Source: Gnetum montanum
Lineage: Eukaryota; Streptophyta; Gnetopsida; Gnetales; Gnetaceae
NCBI GenBank assembly: GCA_015680685.1
Contig: MNCI01009030.1
Coordinates: forward strand, 52,511-116,510
Length of the DNA stretch: 64,000 nucleotides
Reading direction: 5' to 3'
The notes below the pieces were generated by a model that was given only the letters and a program-made list of their open reading frames with translations, searched no databases and was not told where the DNA came from. The first letter of the stretch is position 1. Every line of letters starts with the position of its first letter. Of this stretch, positions 1 through 13,700 are shown piece after piece. The translations under genes were made by a program, and so were the position numbers.

Positions 1-184
1 ATACTACTCTAAGACTAGTATGCTTAATTATAGAATTCTCAATTCTCACACTGCCAACCTATCAATTTGACCATAATTGATAATTTAAATGTTGATTTTT
101 AAATTCAAAATTTTTCTATGGATGAACCACTTTTTGCAATCAGACCTTTTTTTCCCATCCGTTGCCAGATTTTTTCCGAATAGA

Positions 185-705
185 CGGTCATGACCTATGG
201 TGCAGACAACCACTAGCTAGCAGGGGCCTACGGCCATTTTCGTTGCTAGCCGACAGGGAGTTGCGGTAATCTTGAGCATTGGGGAGCAGGGGCCTATGGT
301 GTTCACGGTGTATGCAGACATGGGTTGTGTAGCTGCTAGGCACGGCACCAAACTGCAGGGGCCATGGGTGCTGTCAGAGTAAGCAGGGACAGCCACAATG
401 GCATAGGAGGGCACACGCGGTGCTTGGTCACTGATGACCAAAGACGGGAGACGAGAGTGGGACTGGCAGGGATGGAGGAGGATGACACGTTTTAGCTATA
501 GCTACTGGTGCTGATAGCTCACCAAAAGACTTGTGTTGTGCGGCTTTGGATGCGGCCTGGGCTAGCTGCCATGTGTGGCGCTCAAGCCTTGTTGCGATGC
601 TCCACGGTTGGGCTTGGCGTGGCCTTACTATCTCGTGGCGTGGCTCCGTTGCACTTTGCAGCATTTGGGTTGTACCATGCTGCACGGTCGCCGAAATCCC
701 TAAGG
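185..705. other. GC-rich island of unknown origin (copy A)
   Basis: A block of about 520 bp, clearly richer in G and C than the AT-rich surroundings, with several short open frames on both strands and none convincing. It is nearly identical in copy B. It could be a captured gene fragment or part of an unrecognised transposon. I recognise no protein domain and assign no function. Confidence 0.5.
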
Positions 706-780
706 TCTTTTTTTTAAGTGTTAAAAGTTTTTATATTTTAACCTATATATGAATTTCATTAGTTGATTAAGCACACCTAA

Positions 781-905
781 GCAAGTTGGGTTGGTTGCTA
801 GTGGAATAAGGGTTAAATTTTGGGCTTGGTACTTGTAGGTCATGGGTTTGACACCTTGCTTTAATTTTTAAAATTAATTTTAATTTAAAAAATTATTTTT
901 TTTTA
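781..905 (+). repeat. SINE-like sequence with Pol III A/B-box resemblance (copy A)
   Basis: A stretch near 793-809 (ggttgctagtggaataagg) resembles a tRNA-type A box. About 45 bp later gggtttgacacc (844-855) resembles a B box. An A/T-only tail follows. This order is that of a tRNA-derived SINE. The B box deviates from the consensus and no target-site duplication was identified, so this is tentative. Confidence 0.3.
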
Positions 906-1331
906 CATTTTAATTTTATTTAATGCACTCTCTATGAGAAACTCCTAATGGCTATATCTCCTGAACCATAACTTTGTTTAAGATGAAATTTATAGTGTTA
1001 GAATTGTCTTGAAGAGTATGTCTTGAAGAGTGCTGCACATTGGACATGCCTTTGGCCAAAAATTATCAAGTTTAATTTTTATAGTTTTGGAAGACTTAAA
1101 TGACATATTTTGCTAATTTAGCATTACTTGGTTGACACATAAATGACATGGTAGCTTCTATGGTTTATCCATGAAAGTTGCTGGAAAGGAACCTTTTTGG
1201 TTACATGGACATGATGCACATCCGGCAATGGTTTGTGATTCTCCCTAGTTTGTGACTCATGGTTCATTTTAGATTGTAGTTAGCCCTTGATTCTTATTGG
1301 TTCATGGGTCATGATTTACTTCAATACCAAT

Positions 1332-1803
1332 TGTGACATCCCATTCTTAGATATCGTGACAAATGTCAAATATATGTAACATTCGATATTATGCATAAAG
1401 AATGTAACCAAGAAAATGCAAAAGAATATGAAAAGAATGCTTTATTAATTCTTCAGCATCTATATTTTAGAGGTAATCCAACACTTCCACCATGGTTAGA
1501 TTTGTAACTAAACAAAAGGGATGGCTAGTCACTTTCTTGTTCTGCTTTATTTGACATCTTTACTCGCTTTTACTTTATTGATTGTGCAACTCCATATTGA
1601 CATGTTCTTTAATTTCTGGGTACAAATACCTTACGTCAAACTCCAGAAAAGATGCCAATTATTACAAAGTACTGCTTTGTGTCTAATTACAACTTGTCCT
1701 TTTCAAGTAAGTAATTACTTGTCTTTTCAAATTTTATTACAATAAGGATATCATTTATTACAAAGCTATGGTAAAATGGATCCATTTGAATGCGGAAGAC
1801 ACA
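1332..1803. mobile_element. Solo-LTR-like element (copy A)
   Basis: Begins TGTGACATCCC and ends near 1803. Its right part (about 1625-1770) resembles the U3 of the Gypsy LTR at 34063-35040, sharing attacaa, cttgtcctttt and catttattacaaa blocks. The copy A version carries extra and missing bases relative to copy B, including loss of a segment near 1640. No internal retroelement domain lies next to it. Confidence 0.45.
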
Positions 1804-2648
1804 ATGCTACTTCAATGAATCTTACTATTATGGAGAATTTTGGGTGTTTTCTGCTTCATCCAATTTTCTACCACTCTTATTTGCCCCTGTTTTTAATTGA
1901 TTCTTAGTGACTAGTAGATCTCCAAATTGTATCCCTCCTCCTTTGTGTGGGATTAGTTGTTTGTAAGGTCAGTTGTTTGTAAAGATGTTTCCTTACATAA
2001 CATCCCCTATTCATTATGTTTCCTTTTCTTTTTATATTTCTTTTTATGTTTAGTTTAAATGTTTTGATATTGAATATGTATTTAACAATTCTTTTCTAGT
2101 TCATTGTCAATATTTGTATCTGCGGAAACAAGTTTTCTCAGATCATTGCAAACAACTCTACATATTGTTAGTATAGACAGAGATTTGATTAGGTTTACGT
2201 GAGTGTTTCGGGCTACCGAAAAACGCCCTAGCAGTCTTGATTGTTGTTGCAAAGAGCCAGGAAACCGACGGCACAGCGGACATGGATGCACAGAATTGTG
2301 GCAGACCCGGAGGATTCCTGTTCGTGATCGCCGATGTTTATCTCTACGGATGTTTATCTCTGCAGATCACATTCCTGGTAACGAGTCTCTGCTTCGACGT
2401 GTGGCATTGCAGATCAAATCAGGGGAGAATTCGATCGTTCCGGATTAGAGTTTCTGAAAACAACATGCATTGTTCCGGCGGGGCACATTGAAGGACTCCA
2501 AAGGTGGTTGCGATCATCACGCGTGCGTTGCCTAAAATTATCATCCATTAATAAACCCGGTGAGTTTGTTCCATTGTGTTTTGTTTGGTTTTTTCATATT
2601 TTCTTTTTGCTTTTCTAAATTGGCTAGGTTTAGGCTCAACGGGTCTGC

Positions 2649-3842
2649 ATGACCCAATCCGCTTTGTCTTCTTGCTCTGATGTTGATGTTGGAGGAAAAA
2701 AACGTAAAATAATGGAATCCTCCAATATTAACATTGACTCACAACCTGTTGACAACTCAAGCATTATGGATGCAAATGATTCTATTTTACGTTTTGATTT
2801 TCCGAAAGACATCTTGGACCAAACCGTACAAACATTTACTCACCTATACACAATTGGCTTCTTCACTAGTAGGATTCCTCCTGCCTCGGTGTTTCAAGAT
2901 TGGGTTAAAAAATTTTGGAAACCCAGTAATATTAGAATAACCTTAGCTTCCAATCTCACAAAAGACTTTTTTCTATTTGCTTTTGAAACTAAGGCTATGG
3001 CAGAGTTCGTGAAACAACAGTCTATTTGGGATGTTTATGGCTCTTTTTTAGTCCTTCAACCCTAGAAGGAGGATTTCGATCCTGCAAAAGCTAGCAAAAG
3101 TATTTTGCCAGTTTGGATCGAATTTCCAGGACTCCCTCCTCATTTTTCTCCCCATGTTGATATCCTTGCTGCATAAGTTGGGGAAGTCATCGGAATGGAG
3201 AGCTATTCAGGCTTCCGTCCACGACCCACTCGACGAGTGTGCGTCAAAATCGATATGCAAAAGCCACGTCCTGATTCACTAGAAGTTAATGTAAAAGGAA
3301 AGACCTTTGTTCAGAAAATCTCATATCTTACACTTCTCAACAGTTGTTATTACTGCCTCGATCTGAACCACCATAAAGCTCAATGCCCGAAGTTACTGGC
3401 CAAGCTTGAAGCTGAGCGAATTTTAGCAGAACAAGTTAGTGAAGAACTAAAATTTCAAAACATATCTCAGGACATAGGCAAGGATAATGTCGAGGATCAA
3501 TCAACTAAACCTCCTTCTTCGGATTCTAAGGTGTCCGACGTGGATGATATGAGAACCGATGATACTAATGTTACTAAGACTCCTCTTAATCAGGAAAGGG
3601 CCCCAAAAGATGCTACTAGTGGTTGGGAGTGTGTTACCCAGAAATCTTATGCCTCAGTCACACGTGATAACCCTATCTTCAGTGCCTTCCCTAAAGGGCA
3701 TCGAGCATCGACTAGTGCTAGCCAGTCCATTAACAAAAGAACAAGTGCTCGACGTCCTCTAGTTAACAACTTTGAATCTAGGAATTCTTTTAAGGCCTTG
3801 GTGGTTGAGGAGGATCCTCCTTCTTCTACACAAACCCAATGA
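2649..3842 (+). pseudogene. LINE-1 ORF1 (nucleic-acid-binding protein), two in-frame stops
   Basis: ORF1 proteins of plant LINEs bind the element RNA. One frame runs from ATG 2649 to TGA 3840-3842, broken by TAG at 3063-3065 and TAA at 3174-3176. The N-terminal part, with its FDFPKDILDQ and FFTSRIPP segments, resembles the DUF4283-type region of LINE-2 ORF1. The C-terminal part keeps a CX2CX4HX4C knuckle (CYYCLDLNHHKAQC). The stop overlaps the ORF2 start by 4 nt (ATGA at 3839-3842), exactly as in LINE-2. The two nonsense codons make the full protein unlikely. Confidence 0.85.
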
Positions 3843-6800
3843 AGTGTTGTTCATGGAATGTTAGGGGCCTTTCAGACCCTCGTCAACGATATATAGTTCG
3901 AGATTATATTCGAAGACATTTCTTTAACGTTGTTTGTCTTCAAGAAGTTAAAATCCAAGGATTCAATCTTCAAATTTGTTGCCAGAGCATTTTTCCCAAT
4001 AGTTCTTATGTTCTTACTCACCATGAACCTGGTAAAGGGGGGGCTATAATTTTTCTCCATAATAAGTGGCAGGAGTCTGTTCTTGATCACGGTTGTGACA
4101 CTTTAGGGTATTGTAGTTGGGTTCGATTACGGTACGCTAATGAGATCTTAGGGATTGTCTCCATTTATGCTCCTTGTAACTCAACTAATCAAAAGCTCTT
4201 GTGGAATTGGCTTAGGCACAACTTACCCAAAGCTAACTGGATTATTGCAGGGGACTTTAACATGACTGAGCATCCAAAGGATAAAGTTGGAGGGCAAAGG
4301 GGTGGTTTAGATAACAGGGAGCTTTCTGAGTGGCTCTCATTGAAACTTCAATTAAAGTTGCACGAAGCTAATGAAAACTATTCCTCGTCTAGTACCTCTA
4401 ATTGGTTCACTTGGAGTAATGCTAGACATGGTGCTTCCTACATCTCTTCTCGGTTGGATCGGGTTTATCTATCTACTAATCCTCTTATTCATTTTACTTC
4501 TACCAATGGTACCCCTGTCCAAGTAGATTATACCCAGGTTTTGTCTGATCATTATCCTATTCATTGGTCTCTTTCCCACTCTGGGAACTCCTACTCTTCT
4601 AACGATCTTTATATCTTTAACACTGCCTTTCTTCATAGTTCCTCCCTTTGCTCTCTATTGATGCAAATTTGGAATGTGCATCCTAAACCCCTTGGTGAAG
4701 ATGGTTGGATTGATTGGTGGAATAATGCTTGTATCCGCCTCCAACGGTTTTCCAAACATGCGGGTAAACTGGTGGCTTCACGGCTAAGTTCTCACAAGTC
4801 CAACCTTCATGAGGAAATCTCCCTTCTTCAAAATACTATCAATACAGCAGAGGCTACTGGGGCTCACTTTAGTCGTTTGAAACGTGCCAAAGAGAACCTA
4901 CGTATCATGGATCACTATGAAGCTAGAGGTGCTCATCTCCGTGCTCGTCTCTCTTGGCTTCGCATGGGTGACCAGGCTACTACTGGCTTTTTTCGTCTAC
5001 TCAAAGGGGGGAACCCGTCCCATAAAATTCCAGCTATTCAAGTCGAAGACAATATCTTCACCTCCAAGGATGACATTTTACAGGCCTTCTTTGAGTTCTA
5101 CTCTCGAACTTTTCGAAAAGAGGCGATTGACCCCATAGCAGTTAATACTTGCTTAGGAGCCATTACTCCGTTTAATCGCTCCATCTTTGGTAATGCTTCT
5201 CTTCTTTCCAAACAGGATCTTGGTAATGCTCTTCAACAACTCCACGATGGTAAAGCCCCTGGTATGGATGGCCTTCCCACAGAATTTTTTAAGAAATTCT
5301 GGCCTTCTCTTCAAGACATTGTCTATAGTGTGTATAAGGAAGCTCTCAGGGTAGGTTCCTTTGGTAAGCAGATTAATGCTGGTATTATTAAGCTTCTCCC
5401 CAAGTCAGGAGATCGCATGAGCATAAGTAATTGGCGCCCTATCACTCTCTTGAATGTTATCTATAAAATAGTAGCCAAAGCTATCGCTAATAAACTTAAA
5501 CCTTTTCTTCCTCATCTTATAAGCAAGGAGCAAACCGGTTTTGTTCAAGGAAGGTATATTTTAGATAATGTTGTTACTGCTATTGAGGGCTTGCATTGGG
5601 CTTCTTCCACTAATCAAAATGCCATTCTTCTTAAGTTGGATTTTGCCAAAGCCTACGACATGCTTGATTGGTCCTTTTTAAAAAGTATAGTCAAACACCA
5701 CAACTTAGGTAATGTTTTTGAAAGACATATCGATCTTGTTTTGTCAGAGGCCTCGTCAGTCATTTGCATTAACGGATCCTTCTCTAAGGTCATTGAGCTT
5801 CAAAAATCAGTTCGACAGGGGTGCCCTTTAGCCCCTTATCTTTTCATTCTGGCTGCTGATGCTCTTGGAGCTGTTCTTAGATCTCATAACAATTCTATGC
5901 AGCTAAGAGGTATCTCTCTCCCACAACAAGCAAAGGATCTTGTTTACAGCCAGTTTGCAGATGATACTTTTATTACTTTGATTGAGGACCATAATAATTT
6001 TAACACTGCCTTGCATTGCATAGATATTTACTGTAGAGCCTCAGGAGCTAAGATCAATTGGAACAAAACACAAGCCATCCGATCTAGCTTCTCTCCTAGG
6101 CCTCCTTGGACTTATCATTTTGATATCAAGTGGCTATCTCCTACTGATAATTTCACCCTCCTAGGCATCCCTATTGCTCTATTTGCTACTCCCACTACCA
6201 TATGGAACAATGTGGTGGAAAAGGTGAAACATAAAGCTTTGAAATGGGCTTCTAAACCCTTATCTCTTGCAGGTAGATTTATTGTCGTTAACCATATTTT
6301 GAGCTCCACGCATGTCTACTACTCTTCCTTTATGGCTCCTTCCAAATCCTCTTTTCAATGCATCAACAACATACTTAGAAATTTCCTTTGGGGGGATAAG
6401 GATGATCACAAAGCTTTTCATCGAGTAGCTTGGGATACTTGCACTTTAAGTAAAGAACACGGGGGCTTAGGCCTTGCCTCTATTGAGCACCAGAGTATTC
6501 TCTTGGCCTCCAAATGGGTGACTCGGTGTATTGAAGGAGATGAAGCTTGGAAGATCCTTTTTAGGCATCACATCTCTTGTCTTGGTATTCATCACAGATG
6601 GCAAAATACTCATTGGAGTAACTGGATTTTTAGTGAAGGCTCTCAGAAGATCAAAGGTTCTTTCTGGTTTAAGCAAATTTGGCGGTGTTGGAGCCAACTT
6701 AGAGGCTTGTTGCAATGGAAACCTTCCCATATAAGCTTGCACTCTCTGTCGACACACTCGATCTGGTGGTCTCCTATTTTCAAAAAGAATGGAGGTTGTC

Positions 6801-7640
6801 TCTATGATGAATTCTCTCATAGAGCCAATCGTTTTGCCGACCACAATCTCCACCATATTGACCAACTTTATACTGTTAGAAATGATTCTCCTACCCTCTC
6901 TTGGACACAGGCAAAAGTAAAATGGGGGTTTCAAAGACAAGATATTATCATTTACCAACACATAGAGCAAGTTCTTTCTAACTTTGTTGTGCATAAGTTG
7001 CATAATAATATTCCTTGGTATGAAGATTGGTTTTGGCCTGACGGTTCCCCTCTTTGCTCTTTACGCATCTCTAAAGCCAAATCTTGGTTTCATGCGCAAG
7101 CTTTTCAATTTTCCACTCTAAATAGACGTTGGAGTTTACATCTTGAGGATCACCAGTGGAAAACTATTTTTCGTCGGATTTGGACTTCCAAGGCCCAACC
7201 TAAGCATCGTTTCTTGTTTTGGTCCTTGGTTCATCAAGGTCTTCCCATCGGACATAGGCTTCATTTGTTAGGAATTGATCATCCTAAATGCCCCATTTGT
7301 AAAGCGGATGATTCTTTTCAACATGTCTCTTGGGATTGTTCATTCTCTCAATACATTTGGAAATGGTGTCAATCTCTCCAAGTCTTCCTTCCTAATCATT
7401 CTATTCGTTTTCCTCAATGTATCCTTCAAGATGATTGTGTTAAGCTGTCACCTTCAAAAAGCCTCGAAAATCCTCCTATTTGAGATTATCTTTTTTATTT
7501 GGAAATGTCGTCTAGATGCTTGGTATCAAAACACAAACTACAATGAATTTGACTACGGTATGAAATGCTCTATTGCTAGTAATGTTCAACTTCACTGTCG
7601 TGAACTAGGCTTTGTCAATAATATTACCTTTTCCAACTGA
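3839..7640 (+). pseudogene. LINE-1 ORF2: endonuclease-reverse transcriptase, 3' frameshift
   Basis: Encodes an AP-type endonuclease followed by a reverse transcriptase for target-primed reverse transcription. Visible endonuclease motifs are SWNVRG at the N-terminus, LQE (E36), GDFN (D139), SRLDR (D207) and SDHYPI (D237, H238). The RT region shows GKAPGMDG, LDFAKAYD, SVRQGCPLAPY and the FADD box at residues 706-709. A zf-RVT-like CPIC-X8-H-X4-C motif lies near the C-terminus. The frame ends at 7483 after 1214 residues, but coding similarity continues in another frame to the stop at 7638-7640, so a small indel lies at about 7440-7480. The catalytic motifs are intact. The C-terminus and ORF1 are not. 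Confidence 0.9.
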
Positions 7641-7766
7641 ATTCTCTTTGAATTAGGTGTATTGATCTCCTTCTTCAGCTGTCGTCCCGGGGGTGCGATA
7701 AGCTTTTGTCTTGTTGCAGGTTGACTGGGTGGTCATCTTGCAACATTGGGCTCTCTTTTTCTTGAC

Positions 7767-10690
7767 GAATCATAGCATCAACATTAATGGCTTTCAGACA
7801 GGAGCCAAATGGGCAACTGCTGTGTTAGCGGACACTGCACATATTATAATTCGTCATCGATAAAAACCGGAACGGAATGAAGCGAAGGCATTTACAGCTT
7901 GTGAAATTTGGAGGCTCTCTTCCTCATTCGGTCTTATTTTGATGCCACATTTGGCGGAGATTTGTGGCTGAAGATGCAGGTCTTTTGACGGGTCTTTTGC
8001 GAGAAGCGCAGACGCAATGATTTGCAGGGTAATAAAAGAGGGCTGAATTTGTTTTCTACTGATATATGATCCAACCTCATCGATGCCATTGGGAAGGCAA
8101 TATTAACAATCTCACAGGGTCACCCACTGGTGCCTGGACATGTCTGGGTTTAGATGAACAGAGGCTGTTTGTGGATCAGGAAGCAGCTCAGATGTTACAA
8201 GTCAAGCTTTAACTGCTACCCATCTTGATTTTTGGGGTTCTTCACAGTCATCAAATATTGACCTTGTTTCACAGGTGCACAATTTTTTTGGCCCATAATA
8301 TTTTCATAATCTACACAAGCCTTCTTTTCCATCCTCAGAACAGCCCAGCAGCCTCACCATGCCTTTGAAATCCGCATGCTATATACTAGTATGATTTCAT
8401 TATCGATATGCATATGAACGATTTTTTTTATATTAGTCTTAAAAACCGTTTTCACTTGAATCCTGTTTGAAAGTATGTTTATATAGAAATAATTAAATAT
8501 AAACATAAATCTCTGTTTGCTTTCCATATATGAGTTTCATTGGGCATTTGGACTCTAGAACGAGTCTTGAATTTAATATCAATATTACAAATTTTTCACG
8601 TTAATAGAAATTGTAGAGGGATTGTTATTTGTTGTTTCGGAAAAAATAACAAGATCCAATAAAGTTGAAAGAAATTGGACACTTCAATGAATTTGTTTTT
8701 ACTTTGAAAGTAAGGGAAGTAAAAGTTGACTGCCGAGCATGAAAGGGGCATAGAAAAGCTTTTGGAGTTGTATGCAATTAAGCCTATAAAATATAATCAT
8801 AGGAGTCTGCAATAATATTTTGCAAGAGAGAAAACTCTTCTATTAGTTATAATTTTTAACTTGTTTTAAAAAAAGGGTTTTTAACACAAAGGTAGATAGC
8901 AAGTTTCAAACGGAGAAATTAGTTGTTACATAACTATATGTTTGTCAATCACTCCTCAAGCCTCAAATTAGCCTTCAAATAATGAATTCTTGATATATCT
9001 TTCAACGAGTTGGATCTAGATCCTTAACCTGATGCAACGTTTCATTCAGTTATTCAATTGCTGATGCTATGCTTTTCTTTGGAGCTGTTTATTGCCGTTG
9101 GGATCTCCTTTGCCGTTGTAAATACTATGTTGTCAAATTTCAATGATAATTTTCAGGGTGCTCCCTGCACTCCCGTTAACAGGTTTCTGATACAGCCAAA
9201 TAAAATTTGAGTTTTTCCTTTTGTATAATTTTTTTTGGCACAGCCAAATATATCTTAAGTTTTTCTCAAACTTGTGGTTACTATATAATTAGAAAAAATT
9301 ATATTCAAAAAAATCAAAAGCAAAATCAACTTTCCAGGTAGAAGAAAAACCATAAAGATTTATAATAAAACTAGATGATAGGAGTAAGAGCATAATTGAA
9401 AATCCAAACTGTTAAAAATCAAAAGCAGTGGAAAATACTAGGCAAAATCAGGTTACTGTTTAAAAGAAACTCAGAAGGTTAAGAAAAATTTCACAAGACG
9501 GGTCGTGGTAGTGTGGCTGCAGTCAAATATGACTAAGTTCTTGCTACTTGAAAACAAAGCACTTTGCCTTCGCTTTAAATAGTTCTTAATGAAAGTTTAT
9601 TTACTAATTTTACATGAAACTAGAATCGAGTAAATTTTAACCAGTCGTGATCTCAAATTTCAACTCTATGATTAGAATCAAGGAGTAAATTTTAACTGAT
9701 CGTCATCTCAAATTTCAACTATGCTCTTGCTTCTGTTGAATAGTTTCTTTCAAATAAATCCTTATAGTTTTCTTTTACATTTAATATTGATTTCTCTTAT
9801 CCTATTTTGATTACTATAGTTTCATTTAGTTGTCCACTGATATAAAGAAATTATAAGTTTTATTAGGGCGTGCCAGAACAATAGAAGTAAAAATTTTATT
9901 TTGCTCTGCTAGAAAACATATAATAGGCGGTGAGGCCACAAAGGAAAAATTGTCATTTAAATTTAACATGACATTTATGAGGTCAAAGGAGATCTGATAA
10001 GAATAAACAGCTCCCTCTTCTTCTAAGTTCGATGCCCGGTATACTCAAACAACAAAGCAAAATGCTTAATTTCGAATTCACGCATGTCATTGCCAAAATG
10101 CGTACGGCAGATGACATCCTTGCAATACCAAAACTTTTCTTATTGTTGCAATTTTGCAACAAAATATGTAAGCAAAAGCTTGTAATTTTAACTATATAAT
10201 TAATACGGAAAAGGTTAATCCAGTGGAATAGTACTCTTATGCAAGGAAATGATTGATTCATTCATCTCATTGTAAGTACACACGTGTTCTGATTTGAAAA
10301 TAGATGATAGACTAGTCGAGTTGGGTGGAAAATATGCATCTGAAGTCCAGAAACAAGCAACGACAATCCAAAGAATTTGGTGAAATTAAATGGTCCAATG
10401 AGAAACAAGGTTGGTTCTGTTTCACAGTTACTGATATATTTTAATGAAAACATGGCAGGTTAAATTTAAGAAATAAAAACACATTATACAAGGGAGGCCG
10501 ATCTTTTTTCCAGATCAAAATCAAAAACATATTTTGCAGAACCAATTTGAAAGCTGCAAGAAACAGGAGTGACTTGACTATATTGCTGGAAATTTAGACC
10601 AAATGCTGAAAATTGATACACTCAGCATCGGGAACGTACACCTTGGGGATTTTATAAAAGGAAAAGTAGGCTGGGTCTTGACAGCTTTGT
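7767..10690. other. Intergenic region downstream of RLP-A, no gene supported
   Basis: Aligns with 44362-47230 in copy B. Mostly AT-rich and non-coding. Around 9050-9210 it carries a diverged counterpart of the small open frame at 45591-45791, disrupted here. I found no promoter, RNA gene or transposon boundary in it. Confidence 0.6.
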
Positions 10691-10706
10691 GGAGCAGACT
10701 GATTAA

Positions 10707-13700
10707 TCAAATAAGATAGGTTCCGAAGAACCAAGGAAAGGGCTCCCAGAGAAAATACAGAGCAAGAGCAATGGTGGCCCCATATGATAACCCAAATCCC
10801 AATCCTAATGCTAACAGTGACACATGTTTATCAACCCATGCCCACCATCCATGGTTGGTCTTATTCCCTACCTTGGCTTCTGTAAGGTTTGTTCCATTGT
10901 CTTTATCACATGGAATGCTGGTGGGAAATCCACAAAGGCAATCATTTTCTGCAAAGGAAGTTTCATTGAACGTAGAGAACTGGGTACTGACAGGAATTCT
11001 TCCACATAACTTATTGTGTGAAACATTCAAAACACCCAAGAAGTACAAGGACTGCAACTGCTTAGGAATTTCTCCTGATAATTTATTGTACCTCAAATCT
11101 AGAGCTTCTAGAAGCTGTAATTTTCCCATGGATGGCGGTATGTGGCCCGTCAACATGTTATAGAATAAATTTAGCAACCTCAAGGTGGTGAGATCTCCTA
11201 TATTCGGTGGAATCTCACCTGTGAGATTGTTGCATGAAAAGTCTATAACATTGTTACCTGGAATTGCAGGTACATCATCGAGTTCCAGGCCTTTCTCCGT
11301 TAACATCACTTCCACTTCCACATCCTCTGTTGACAATTCCTCATATGTATCTTTTTCTACGACACGGATGAAAACGTCATTGCTAGCCTGGGAACTTTGA
11401 AACTGCTTAAGCATTTGTAGCTGAGACGGTAGTTCGATAAAACGCGTTTGGCGCGGCATTATCAATGACCATAAAATTTATTGTTAGATAAGTCCAACAC
11501 CTGCAAGTTTGTAAAATTGACTACCCATGGAGGAATGGTTCCTGTAAACCTGTTATAGCCCAGACCTAATACTTTGAGGCTATGCATTCTCCTTAGATAC
11601 TTTGGGAGAAAGCCAGATAACATATTTCTCCTAAAATCTAGTACTCTCAGATTATTACAATACATCAAAGAGTATGACATAGATCCAGAGAAACTATTCA
11701 TATAAGCAGATAAAACAAGCAGAGAAGGTGGAAATCTTACAGACGATGAAGCTTGGAAGCTATTATTTCCAAGATGCAAAAATGAAAGTACCTTGCAGTG
11801 GCCTAGTGCACTGGGAATGCTGCCGGTGAGTTTGTTTGTAGAAACATCCAGATATTGTAAATTTGTCAGTCTTCCAATGCTCTGTGGTATGTGGCCGGTC
11901 AACTGATTTCTTTTTAAACTTAGCAAAGCTAATTGTTTCATGTCACCAATGCACTCTGGTATCTTGCCATGAAGATTTAAACCCTCCAAGTATAAAAATT
12001 CTAACTGTCTTAAGCGACACAGGTCTCTTGGTAGGGTTTCTAAATTATGTGATGATGCTTCAGACTGCACGGAAAGGAAGAACAGATTGCTGAGATTTCC
12101 TATACATTTTGGGATTTTATTGCTGGATAAAAGCAATTCTTCTGGTTTTGCAGCTTGGAAGACACTCCACAGACTTAAGTATTCCAGACATTTCAGCTGG
12201 CACAACACTGAAGGAATACCGTTTCTGATGGAATTTACTTCTACGTCCAACCTGTTGAGCTGCTTTAACTTTCCCAATTCAAACGGAATACTTCCATTGA
12301 ATTTGTCTGCGACTAAGGACAATTCAACAAGTCTGCTGAGATTTCCCAACTCCCTAGGAATTGCACCTATGAAATAGTCTCCTGATAACCGCAGCGTCTG
12401 CAGATGTGACAGTCTACTCAAGGAAGAAGGAATTGGACCTCTTCCACCATCAAAACTGAATTCAAGAGATTGCAACATGCTGAGGTTACCAACCTCATTT
12501 GGAATCCTTCCAATAAGCCCTTCAGCTCCCATGTACAATTCTGTGAGTCTGCCGAGATTTCCCAGCGAAGAGGGAATCCATCCCTTATCTTTATTGGTAT
12601 CAAAGTGAAGATATTGTAATTGACTTAAATTACCAATCTCCTCTGGAATGCTTCCACTTAAACTATAGCACTCCAACTCGATGTGAGTGAGTGTGCCAAG
12701 CTTCCCCAGCTCTTTTGGAATTGCTCCAGAGAAATAATCCCCTTCCAAAGATAGGCTTTGGAGGCGTGAGATATTTTGAAAGCAAGAGGGAATTGAACCA
12801 CTTCCACCGTCTAGTTGCACCTCAACATCCTGCAACTGCCTCAAATTTCAAAGAGAGGAGAGAATCCATTGACTCACATTAGTGGTTGAGAAGTAAAGAG
12901 ATTGTAATTGAGTTAAATTACCTAATTCCTCTGGAATTCTTCCAGTTAGCCTATCTCCGTGCAACTCTAGCCTGGTGAGTTTGCCTAGATTGTTCAACTG
13001 TTTTGGAATTGCCCCAGTGAAGTAATTCCCCCCCAATATTAGATTCTGGAGCTGTGAGAAGTTTTGAAACCAAGAAGGAATCAGACCGCTCCCACGGTCG
13101 AGTTGCAACTCAAGAGATTGCAACCGCTTCAAATTACCAAGCTCCAGTGGAATACTTTGAGTCGGCAGGAACAAAGATAAGTCGAACAGATTAGTGAGAT
13201 TTCCTAACACGGATGGGATGCCGCCGCTGAAATTTGTTCCTTCCAATTCCAGCTGCTGAAGATGAAACATATCTCCCAGCCACAACGGTATGGGGGTGCT
13301 CCAACCATTGCCTTGCAAATTCAAACTCAGCTTTTGCAGCTTGGTTGCATTTCTTAGTTCTCCTGGAATTGCTCCTTTGAAATTGGAGATATAGAGATAC
13401 AGTACCTGAAGATGCTTCAAATTTCCCAACCAAGGAGGTATAATTGAAGGCTGATCCCCATCCAGCTTTACATGCAATGTTTGAAGAGAGGAGCAATTTT
13501 TCAAAGCTTCAGGAATAGAGACTTCAAATGCAGTGGAATACAAGAAATGTTGCAGGTGGCTGAGTTGACCAATGTTTGCAGGAATGGGTCCAGACAAATC
13601 ATTGTCAGAGAGATCCAAATAAGACAGCGATGTGAGATTGCATATGAATTGGGAGAGCACACCTGATAATTCGAACTCATTCATATCTAAGGATACCACC

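Larger units (their letters stand above)
2120..7766 (+). mobile_element. LINE-1: L1-type non-LTR retrotransposon, decayed
   Basis: This segment is absent from copy B, where tttgtat (44351-44357) runs through atgt directly into gaatcatag. It contains a 5' UTR (2120-2648), ORF1 with a CCHC knuckle, ORF2 with endonuclease, reverse transcriptase and a C-terminal zinc motif, and a 3' UTR (7641-7766). No target-site duplication is visible, and the atgt of the empty site is missing. There is no poly(A) tail. Premature stops in ORF1 and a frameshift near the end of ORF2 indicate a dead copy. Confidence 0.9.

Noticed and set aside
217-752. Small proteins in the GC-rich island
   Set aside because: Frames overlap on both strands, start and stop arbitrarily and have no recognisable domain. 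The same frames in copy B are explained by duplication.
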